A stretch of DNA of 36,925 bases from UMGS1002 sp050309735 (lineage in GTDB: Bacteria > Bacillota > Clostridia > Oscillospirales > CAG-272). Of the stretch, positions 30,634-36,925 are shown one piece after another. Position 1 is the first letter of the stretch; each line of letters starts with the position of its first letter. Where the stretch lies: positions 1 to 36,925 of the forward strand of contig JBNRMS010000080.1 in NCBI GenBank assembly GCA_050309735.1, written 5' to 3'. The position numbers were made by a program, and so were the translations under genes. The notes under the pieces were generated by a model. That model saw nothing but the letters and a program-made list of their open reading frames with translations, was not told where the DNA came from and did no database searches.

Positions 30634-30979
30634 ATATGCACTGGCAGCTTTTACAAAACCTGCGATGTCTCAACGGCGAGGTAGCGCATGGGGAGAAATT
30701 CACTTGCAGATACGATATAATATGCACATTGGCAGGTTTTGCAAAAACCTGCGATGTCTCAACGGCGAGGTAGCGCATGGGGAGAAATTCACTTGCAGAT
30801 ACGGTATAGTATGCACATTGGCAGGTTTTGAAAAAACCTGCGATGTCGCAACGGCAATGTAACGCATGGGGAGAAATTCACTTGCAGATACGGTATAGTA
30901 TGTACATTGGCAGGTTTTGCAAAAACCTGCGATGTCGCAACGGCAATGTAACGCATGGGGAGAAATTCACTTGCGACTA
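30628..30979 (+). repeat. Four tandem copies of the leader element (period 88-89)
   Basis: Units start at 30628, 30716, 30805 and 30894. Each has TATARTATRYAC, GGCAG-hairpin-CTGC (loop GCA, GAA or ACA), GATGTCKCAACGGC, GCATGGGGAGAAATTCACTTGC. Units 1-2 and 3-4 form two subtypes (GCGAGGTAGC against GCAATGTAAC). Internal joints read TTGCAGATACGR, while the last unit ends TTGCGACTA like the single copy at 15763. The array fills the gap between the glycosyltransferase and the isomerase gene. Period 89 is not a multiple of three and frames do not persist, so it is not coding. Confidence 0.92.
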
Positions 30980-31003
30980 AATATATGTTCGGAGGAATGG
31001 TTA

Positions 31004-31873
31004 ATGTTATATTCGGTAAGCTCATATTCCTTTTCCCAGCTCATTCGGGCGGGCAAGATGACTCAGCTCGACGTGGTCGGGAAAGCACGCGAGATGGGTT
31101 TCGATGCGGTCGAGTTCACAGACCTGCGGCCGTCTGAAAATCCGACCATTGAGGAGATAAAAGATTATGCACACCGCATAAAAGAAGCGGCCGATCACCA
31201 ACAAATCGCGGTTTCTTCTCATGCCGTCGGCGCGGTTATGTACCAGCCCGACCCGTCGCTCGCCGACGCTGAGGTCGCTCGTTTGTCTTCTTTGGTAGAC
31301 GTCACAGCCATAATGGGCGCCAAAATCCTGCGACACGACGTCTGCTACCGCCTCGGAAAGACCGGAAACGCCCGTAGCTTTGACCTTATGCTGCCCAATA
31401 TGGCAGAAAACATACGCCGAGTGACCGAATATGCCGCCGGTGTCGGGGTTAAAACCTGCGTTGAAAACCACGGATACATAGCGCAGGACAGCGACCGCAT
31501 GGAGCGCCTCTTTTGCGCGGTCAATCACGATAATTTCGGACTTTTAGTTGACATTGGCAATTTTGTCTGTGTTGACGAAGATCCGATAATTGCCGTCTCA
31601 AGGCTCGCGCCCTACGCGATACACGTCCACATTAAAGACATGATAGTCTCCTCGGGAAGTTCGCACGACCCCGGAACCTCAAGCACGCGCGGCTGCAATT
31701 ATTTCAGGGGAACGGTCGTCGGTCAAGGGAGTGTACCGGTCAAGCAGTGTATCAGGATTTTGAAGCGCGCCGGGTACGACGGATACCTGACCATCGAATT
31801 TGAGGGCGCTGAAGACTGTCTTCACGGAATTACAAAGGGGCTTGCAAATCTAAAAAAATACGTCGAAGAATAA
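31004..31873 (+). CDS. Sugar-phosphate isomerase/epimerase-like TIM barrel, second
   Basis: 289 residues from the ATG at 31004, with GGAGG eight to nine bases before. Xylose isomerase-like barrel: LDVVGKAREMGFDAVEFTD, VKTCVENHGYIAQDSDR (metal Glu), GLLVDIGNFVCVDEDP (Asp), YAIHVHIKDMI (His), CNYFRGTVVGQGSVPVKQC and YLTIEFEGAED (last Glu). All metal ligands look intact. The family includes inosose dehydratase and sugar epimerases; the substrate is unknown. It is preceded by four tandem leader elements, the most striking regulatory region in the window. Confidence 0.8.
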   Translation: MLYSVSSYSFSQLIRAGKMTQLDVVGKAREMGFDAVEFTDLRPSENPTIEEIKDYAHRIKEAADHQQIAVSSHAVGAVMYQPDPSLADAEVARLSSLVDVTAIMGAKILRHDVCYRLGKTGNARSFDLMLPNMAENIRRVTEYAAGVGVKTCVENHGYIAQDSDRMERLFCAVNHDNFGLLVDIGNFVCVDEDPIIAVSRLAPYAIHVHIKDMIVSSGSSHDPGTSSTRGCNYFRGTVVGQGSVPVKQCIRILKRAGYDGYLTIEFEGAEDCLHGITKGLANLKKYVEE

Positions 31874-31881
31874 AAAACGCA

Positions 31882-31909
31882 GGGGAGCTTCTCAAAGGAA
31901 GTTCCCCTT
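31882..31909. terminator. Hairpin between convergent isomerase and purB
   Basis: GGGGAGCTTC pairs with GAAGTTCCCC (one G-T pair) around a six-base loop, then TT. The sequence resembles a decayed version of the 17206 hairpin. Confidence 0.6.
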
Positions 31910-31990
31910 CATATATTCGATTGTTGCGCTTATATTATTCAGCTGCCGGTTGCGATAATACAACTTTTCCAAAGCCTTCGAGTGCTTACA

Positions 31991-33421
31991 CTATACTTTG
32001 ATTTCAACCTTTATCCCAAGCTCCTCCCGGTTAGCCTCGAGCACAGGGGCAACAAAATCATGGAGAAATTCGGAGGTCTGTTCGGAGGCGCGCCCTGTAA
32101 AGGAGCTGTTATTAATTATTTTATCGAGTTCCGAGCCGGTCAGATTGAAGACCGGATCATTTTTTATGCGGTCGAGCAAGTCGTTATCGGCGCCTTCAAG
32201 CTTTATACGCTTGGCAGTATCCACAGAATGGCGGCGGATTGCCTCGTGCAGCTCCTGTCTGTCGCCCCCCCGCTCGACACAGTACATAAGAATATTTTCG
32301 GTCATCATGAAGGGCATTTCCTCATCAAGATGGCGCTTCATCATATTCGGATAAAGGCTGCCGCCCGAAATTATATTGAAATAAAGCGAGAGTATCGCGT
32401 CTGTTGCGAGGAAGGCCTCAGGGATCGAGATGCGACGATTGGCCGAGTCGTCGAGAGTGCGCTCAAACCATTGAGCCGAAGCCGTTATCGCCGGATTCAG
32501 AACACCAACCATAACGTGCCGGGCAAGCGATGCTATGCGCTCACTCCTCATCGGATTGCGCTTGTAAGCCATCGCAGAGGAACCGACCTGACCCGGCTCG
32601 AAGGGCTCGTCAAACTCCTTGAGGTGCGAGAGCAGTCTTATATCGTTTGAAAATTTAGACGCGCTCTGAGCGATGCCGCCGAGCACCGAGATGATGTTAT
32701 AGTCAACCTTTCGAGAGTATGTCTGCCCCGAAATCGGAACAGTATCCTCAAATCCCAGCTTATCGGCAATAAGTCTGTCAAGCTTCTTAACCTTTTCGTG
32801 GTCGCCGCCGAAAAGCTCAAGAAAACTTGCGGCGGTTCCGGTTGTTCCCTTGCATCCGAGCAGCTTTAGCGAGGACAGCTCAAAGTCAATTCTCTCAAGG
32901 TCGTCCAGAAGGTCTGATATCCAAAGGGTCGCGCGCTTGCCCGCAGTTGTCGGCTGCGCGGCCTGAAAATGCGTGTAGGCAAGGGTCGGCGTGTCCTTAT
33001 ATTTTTCTGCAAACTCGGCTGTTTTGGCAATACAGTTTAGCAGCTTTTTGCGTATGATTCGAAGGGCGCCGCGCATGACGATGATGTCGGTATTGTCTCC
33101 GACATAGCAGGAGGTTGCCCCAAGGTGAATTATGCCGCCCGCGCTCGGACACAAGTCAGCATATGCGCGTATATGTGCCATAACGTCGTGGCGCAACTGC
33201 AATTCGTATTTGGCGGCTGCCTCGTAGTCTATATCCTCGGCGTGTTGTTTCAGCTCGGCAATTTGCTCCTCTGTAATCGGCAGACCAAGCTCACGCTCTG
33301 CCTCGGCAAGCGCAATCCAAAGTCTGCGCCAGGTTCTAAACTTAACATCAGCCGAGAAAATTCGCTTCATTTCCTCGCCCGCATAACGGACGCACAGCGG
33401 GTTTTCATATATATCGTTCAT
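31991..33421 (-). CDS. purB: Adenylosuccinate lyase
   Basis: 476 residues; AGAGGAG precedes the ATG. Fumarase/aspartase superfamily: IIHLGATSCYVGDNTD near residue 97, catalytic His151 in YTHFQAAQPTT, GTTGTAASFLELF, and the signature loop SSAMAYKRNPMRSERI near 281 with the catalytic Ser. It makes AMP from adenylosuccinate and AICAR from SAICAR in purine synthesis. Its ATG overlaps the upstream aminotransferase stop by one base (TGATG), which predicts translational coupling. The usual Pro of SSAMPYKRNP is Ala285 here. Confidence 0.94.
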   Translation of the reverse strand: MNDIYENPLCVRYAGEEMKRIFSADVKFRTWRRLWIALAEAERELGLPITEEQIAELKQHAEDIDYEAAAKYELQLRHDVMAHIRAYADLCPSAGGIIHLGATSCYVGDNTDIIVMRGALRIIRKKLLNCIAKTAEFAEKYKDTPTLAYTHFQAAQPTTAGKRATLWISDLLDDLERIDFELSSLKLLGCKGTTGTAASFLELFGGDHEKVKKLDRLIADKLGFEDTVPISGQTYSRKVDYNIISVLGGIAQSASKFSNDIRLLSHLKEFDEPFEPGQVGSSAMAYKRNPMRSERIASLARHVMVGVLNPAITASAQWFERTLDDSANRRISIPEAFLATDAILSLYFNIISGGSLYPNMMKRHLDEEMPFMMTENILMYCVERGGDRQELHEAIRRHSVDTAKRIKLEGADNDLLDRIKNDPVFNLTGSELDKIINNSSFTGRASEQTSEFLHDFVAPVLEANREELGIKVEIKV

Positions 33422-34638
33422 CAGCGTCTCCTCTTTGTTTCAAGATACTCGGCAATTCGCTTCACCGCCTCCTCAAGGTGCAGCAAGTCAGACAGATAAA
33501 CTATCCGGAAGTGATCGGGCTCGGGCCAATTGAAGCCGGTGCCACGGGTGATAAGCACCTTCTTTTTGCGGAGAAGGTCAAAGGCGAATTCACCGTCGCT
33601 GGTGATATTATAGTAGTTCAGGTCGATTTTCGGGAAAATATAGAAGGCCGCCTCGGGCTTTACTGCACTCAGACCCGGAATTGAGTTAATAGCGTTATAA
33701 ATATACTCGCGCTGATCATAAATGCGGCCGCCCGGCTTCAGAAGTTCATCGGCAGACTGGTATCCGCCGAGCGCCGTCTGAATTATACTCTGCCCCGGAA
33801 CATTTGAACACAGGCGCATCGAGGCAAGCAGATTAATCCCCTCGATATAGCCCCGGGCATGACTCTTGTCGCCTGCAAGGCACATCCAACCGCTGCGGAA
33901 ACCCGCTACACGGTGCGATTTTGAAAGCCCGTTGAAGGAAACGGTGAGAAGGTCGGGAGCTAGCGAGGCAAGCGCTATATGCGTTTTGCCGTCCATGACA
34001 AGGCGGTCGTAAATTTCGTCGGCGAAAAGAATAAGCCCATGCTCGCGCGCAACGTCGACTATGCCCTGGAGGATTTCCTTCGGATAAAGCGCGCCGGTCG
34101 GGTTATTCGGGTTAATAACGACAATTCCCTTTGTCCTTGGCGTAACCTTGGCGCGAAGGTCATCTATATCGGGATACCAACCGTTTGACTCATCGCACAT
34201 ATAATACACCGGCCTGCCCCCCGAGAGCGAGACTGCGGCCGTCCATAGAGGGTAATCAGGAACGGGGATAAGGACTTCGTCTCCCTGATCAAGCAAGCCC
34301 TGCATCGACAGAGTGATAAGCTCGCTAACCCCGTTTCCGGTATAGATATCATCAAGGCCGACATTCGGGATTTTCTTTATCTGGCAATACTGCATGATAG
34401 CCTTGCGGGCAGAAAATATCCCCTTCGATTCGGAGTATCCCTCGGCGCCTCGCAAATTATATATCATGTCTACGATGATTTCATCAGGCGCCATGAGACC
34501 ATGGGGCGCCGGGTTGCCTATATTCAGCTTTATTATGTTTATGCCGTCGGCCTCCATGCGGGCGGCTTCTTCAACCTCTTTTCCTCGTATGTCATAACAT
34601 ACGTTTTCAAGTTTTTTTGATTTTTCGTAGATGTTCAT
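33421..34638 (-). CDS. PLP-dependent class I aminotransferase (alanine/aspartate type)
   Basis: 405 residues from the ATG at 34638 (AAAGGAGACGCC before it). Fold-type I features: YTGNGVSELI, VLIPVPDYPLWTAAVSLSGG, VINPNNPTGALYP, ADEIYDRLVMDG and the PLP lysine Lys240 in SFNGLSKSHRVAGFRSGWM, then the C-terminal FRIVYLSDLLHLEEAV. The motif SKSHRVAGFRSGW is that of AlaT/AlaA-like glutamate-pyruvate transaminases. Coupling to purB is notable: aspartate feeds the step before PurB. Specificity is inferred, not shown. Confidence 0.88.
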   Translation of the reverse strand: MNIYEKSKKLENVCYDIRGKEVEEAARMEADGINIIKLNIGNPAPHGLMAPDEIIVDMIYNLRGAEGYSESKGIFSARKAIMQYCQIKKIPNVGLDDIYTGNGVSELITLSMQGLLDQGDEVLIPVPDYPLWTAAVSLSGGRPVYYMCDESNGWYPDIDDLRAKVTPRTKGIVVINPNNPTGALYPKEILQGIVDVAREHGLILFADEIYDRLVMDGKTHIALASLAPDLLTVSFNGLSKSHRVAGFRSGWMCLAGDKSHARGYIEGINLLASMRLCSNVPGQSIIQTALGGYQSADELLKPGGRIYDQREYIYNAINSIPGLSAVKPEAAFYIFPKIDLNYYNITSDGEFAFDLLRKKKVLITRGTGFNWPEPDHFRIVYLSDLLHLEEAVKRIAEYLETKRRR

Positions 34639-34697
34639 GGCGTCTCCTTTCGTAGAATTGGATGTTTTATTGCTTTTTTCGCACAAGAATGCGGCAC

Positions 34698-34723
34698 TAA
34701 TTCTTTGCTCCTGCAAAGAATTA
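34698..34723. promoter_or_regulatory. Perfect hairpin between pyrG and the aminotransferase gene
   Basis: TAATTCTTTGC and GCAAAGAATTA pair perfectly around TCCT. No T run follows on either strand, so it is a weak terminator or a processing or stability site within a pyrG-aminotransferase-purB transcript. Confidence 0.5.
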
Positions 34724-34744
34724 AAGAAACCCGCTCCGTAACTC

Positions 34745-36355
34745 TTACTGCTTTTCGTTATACTCTATCGCATTCCTTATCAAACCCATGAAAAGCGGGT
34801 GGGGTCTGTTGGGGCGGCTCTTGAATTCGGGGTGGTACTGCACTCCAAGGAAGAAGGGGTGGTTCCTCAGCTCAATAGTTTCGACAAGACGCCCGTCAGG
34901 CGAGGTTCCGCTGATCACCATTCCGGCCTCGGTCATGGTATCGCGGTAGGAGTTATTAAACTCATAGCGGTGACGGTGGCGCTCGGAGATTTCTTTTTTG
35001 GCGTAGCAGGCCTCCATTATCGTACCGGGGGTGATGACGCAGGGATAAGCGCCGAGCCTGAGAGTGCCGCCCTTGTCGATATCGTCATTCTGGCCGGGCA
35101 TATAGTCTATCACCTTATGTTCGGATTGCTCGTCAAACTCGCTTGAGTTTGCGCACTTCCATCCGAGAACGTTGCGGGCAAACTCGATAACTGCAACCTG
35201 CATTCCAAGGCAGATTCCAAGATAGGGGATTTTATTGGTTCGCGCGTATTCGGCTGCGATGATTTTGCCCTCGATTCCCCTGTTGCCAAATCCTCCGGGA
35301 ACGAGAATTCCGTCAACATCTGAAAAAATCTGTTCGCAGTCCTCTTCCGTAACAGTTTCTGAGTCTATCCATTTTATGCTGACCTTACAGCTATATTCAT
35401 ATCCCGCATGGTTCAGCGCCTCGGCGACCGAAAGATAGGCGTCGTGGAGCTGCACGTACTTGCCGACAAGGCCGACAGTAACGTGTTTTTTGCGGTTGTT
35501 TATTTTCTCAACAAGGGCGCACCACTCAGAAAGATCGGGTTCGGGCGCGCATATATGCAGCTCGCGGCAGACGACATCTGAAAAATGCTCTTTTTCGAGC
35601 ATCAGCGGCGCCTCGTAGAGCACTGGGATGGTGACGTTTTCAACGACGCAGTCGTGCTTAACATTGCAGAAATCGGCGATTTTGTGGAAAATACTGTGGT
35701 CTTCGATAGGCTCGTCGCAGCGCAGGACAATAATGTTAGGAGAAATTCCCATGCCCTGCAGCTCCTTTACCGAGTGCTGGGTGGGCTTTGACTTATGCTC
35801 GCCCGATGCCTTGAGATAAGGCACAAGTGTGACATGAATATAGAGCGAATTCTCGCGCCCCACCTCAAGTCCGACCTGACGTATTGCCTCAAGATAGGTC
35901 TGGCTCTCGATGTCACCGGTCGTGCCGCCGATCTCGGTTATCACGATATCGGCGCCGGTTTTGCGGCCGACGCGGTAGATAAAATTCTTTATTTCATTTG
36001 TCACATGGGGAATAAACTGCACCGTGCTGCCCAGATACTCGCCCCTACGCTCCTTTGCCAGAACGTTTGAGAAAACCTTGCCGGTGGTGAGATTTGAATA
36101 TTTATTGAGATTCTCGTCGATAAATCTCTCATAGTGGCCAAGGTCAAGGTCTGTCTCGGCGCCGTCCTCGGTTACATAAACCTCACCGTGCTGATAAGGG
36201 CTCATGGTTCCCGGGTCAACGTTGATATATGGGTCGAGCTTCTGCGCAGCCACCTTTAGCCCGCGAGCCTTCAGCAGGCGCCCGAGCGACGCCGCCGTTA
36301 TTCCTTTGCCAAGACCCGACACAACACCGCCGGTCACGAAAATATATTTTGTCAT
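34745..36355 (-). CDS. pyrG: CTP synthase
   Basis: 536 residues; GAGGACG precedes the ATG. The amidoligase domain starts MTKYIFVTGGVVSGLGKGIT with the P-loop, then DPYINVDPGTMSPYQHGEVY and DGAETDLDLGHYERF. The class I glutaminase domain has VPGGFGNRGIEGKI, the nucleophile Cys in YLGICLGMQVA and the His/Glu pair in GVQYHPEFKSRP. It aminates UTP to CTP using glutamine and ATP. A hairpin at 36400-36427 lies upstream. No reiterative-initiation leader like that of Bacillus pyrG was recognised. Confidence 0.96.
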   Translation of the reverse strand: MTKYIFVTGGVVSGLGKGITAASLGRLLKARGLKVAAQKLDPYINVDPGTMSPYQHGEVYVTEDGAETDLDLGHYERFIDENLNKYSNLTTGKVFSNVLAKERRGEYLGSTVQFIPHVTNEIKNFIYRVGRKTGADIVITEIGGTTGDIESQTYLEAIRQVGLEVGRENSLYIHVTLVPYLKASGEHKSKPTQHSVKELQGMGISPNIIVLRCDEPIEDHSIFHKIADFCNVKHDCVVENVTIPVLYEAPLMLEKEHFSDVVCRELHICAPEPDLSEWCALVEKINNRKKHVTVGLVGKYVQLHDAYLSVAEALNHAGYEYSCKVSIKWIDSETVTEEDCEQIFSDVDGILVPGGFGNRGIEGKIIAAEYARTNKIPYLGICLGMQVAVIEFARNVLGWKCANSSEFDEQSEHKVIDYMPGQNDDIDKGGTLRLGAYPCVITPGTIMEACYAKKEISERHRHRYEFNNSYRDTMTEAGMVISGTSPDGRLVETIELRNHPFFLGVQYHPEFKSRPNRPHPLFMGLIRNAIEYNEKQ

Positions 36356-36399
36356 TTATATACGTCCTCACATCGCTTGTATTATATATGCATAAGGGG

Positions 36400-36427
36400 G
36401 CCCGGGACTGCATAACAAACCCCGGGC
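36400..36427 (-). terminator. Hairpin between the small regulator gene and pyrG
   Basis: GCCCGGG and CCCGGGC pair around a 14-base loop. The minus-strand continuation CCCCCTTATG is not T-rich. It may be a terminator of the upstream gene; a TATAAT (36386-36381, minus strand) follows, without a recognisable -35 box. Confidence 0.45.
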
Positions 36428-36467
36428 ATATCCCCGTTCCCAGCGCTCTTGCGCGGATTTTGTGCCG

Positions 36468-36722
36468 TCAGTTTAAATCAATGATTTTGGCGACGATACC
36501 CTTAAGATTGTTTAAATCCTCTAACAATTGTTCTACTTCCTCTTTTGTGCCGCAGGGCTGGAGTACAATCAGCCCGTCGTTCGCGCAATATTCCTCGCTT
36601 GTTTCGTGCAGGCCTAAGCGCGTTTTGATTTTACAGCCGTTTTTGGTAAGCGTCTCCTGAAACGCTATTGCGTTGTTTACTCTGTTATCCATTCGGATGC
36701 CGATAAGATAATAACAAGACAT
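36468..36722 (-). CDS. TM1266-like small ACT-type regulator (iron-only hydrogenase system family)
   Basis: 84 residues; AGGAGG precedes the ATG. The pattern YYLIGIRMDNRVNNAIAFQE, GCKIKTRLGLHE, GLIVLQPCGTKEEVEQLLED and the final IVAKIIDL fits the small TM1266 family, which has an ACT-like beta-alpha-beta fold and is often found beside FeFe-hydrogenase maturation genes. No hydrogenase gene is in the window. The remaining 203 bases to the window end hold no gene that can be supported. Confidence 0.7.
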   Translation of the reverse strand: MSCYYLIGIRMDNRVNNAIAFQETLTKNGCKIKTRLGLHETSEEYCANDGLIVLQPCGTKEEVEQLLEDLNNLKGIVAKIIDLN

Positions 36723-36925
36723 TCTGCTACCTCCTGTTTATAAATTTTATCAGCCCGGCCAAGGGCCTATTTTATTATAGGAGAGATTTCGGCGCTTTAC
36801 TCCCACTCGATAACAGCACCTTATCTCGGGCTGTTTTGGGTTATTTCTCTTGATTTTTTCTGTCTGTATTGCCTGTATTATTTTCTCTATTTCTGTCCTC
36901 CGAAAATTCCGGTACGATTTTGGAA

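Noticed and set aside
30665..30862. Small protein encoded by the tandem repeats (open frames on both strands)
   Set aside because: The 89-base period shifts the frame in each unit, no ribosome sites fit, and the conserved features are hairpins.
30628..30979. CRISPR array
   Set aside because: The 88-89 base units are directly joined with no unique spacers between short repeats.
36781..36830. C-terminal end of an IEWE-ending protein such as GuaA (minus strand)
   Set aside because: Only seven codons (GAVIEWE) are open before an in-frame TAA, so no coding remnant can be supported.

Overview
The window looks like chromosome of an endospore-forming Clostridia, probably a gut Oscillospirales-type organism. 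The evidence is a germination locus (a GerAB-like permease end, two Csp-type subtilisin proteases and the cortex hydrolase SleC), tRNAs with encoded CCA, strong TTGACA/TATAAT promoters and clean AGGAGG ribosome binding sites. No rRNA, CRISPR array, transposase or phage gene is visible. Taxonomy is inferred from gene content only.

Layout. 1-6.4 kb is the spore germination island: the C-terminal part of a GerAB-family protein (+), two Csp proteases (-), divergent sleC (+), and a degenerate amidase (-) whose C-terminal domain resembles the SleC pro-region. 6.5-7.8 kb holds a small membrane protein and a sugar-phosphate isomerase-like TIM barrel. 7.8-12.5 kb is a four-gene GldA/GldF/GldG-like ABC export operon ending in a DUF4340 protein. 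12.5-17.1 kb has a membrane diguanylate cyclase, a long 6-phosphofructokinase and the CCA-adding enzyme. 17.4-18.3 kb is a Gfo/Idh/MocA oxidoreductase. 18.5-20 kb contains tRNA-Ala, ogt and a tRNA operon (Val-Asp-Phe-Gly-Cys). 20-21.4 kb is an AT-rich accessory patch: a symmetric array of small hairpins, a four-helix-bundle (23S rRNA IVS-type) protein gene, and a gene lacking a normal start codon. 21.5-26.2 kb carries (-) an SDR, a GDPD lipoprotein, an esterase and a SpoU/TrmH methyltransferase. 26.4-29.6 kb is (-) a DUF4830 protein, rodA and proS. 29.8-31.9 kb is (+) a WecG/TagA glycosyltransferase and a second isomerase-like TIM barrel. 32-36.7 kb is (-) purB, an aminotransferase, pyrG and a TM1266-like small regulator.

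Two non-coding structures are the main discoveries. First, 19984-20162 is a nested array: four ATGAAGC motifs, then four reverse-complement GCTTCAT/C motifs, with a small hairpin between successive motifs. It ends exactly at the promoter of the four-helix-bundle gene. Second, an element of about 85-89 nt begins at the promoter -10 box, carries a hairpin at the predicted RNA 5' end, and ends in a TTGCGAC-type motif. It occurs once before cca, four times in tandem before the isomerase at 31 kb, and in diverged form in the proS leader. A shorter version lies in the TrmH-family leader. Compensatory base changes in the hairpin stem between copies suggest a structured leader RNA family.

All calls come from reading the sequence; no database search was run.
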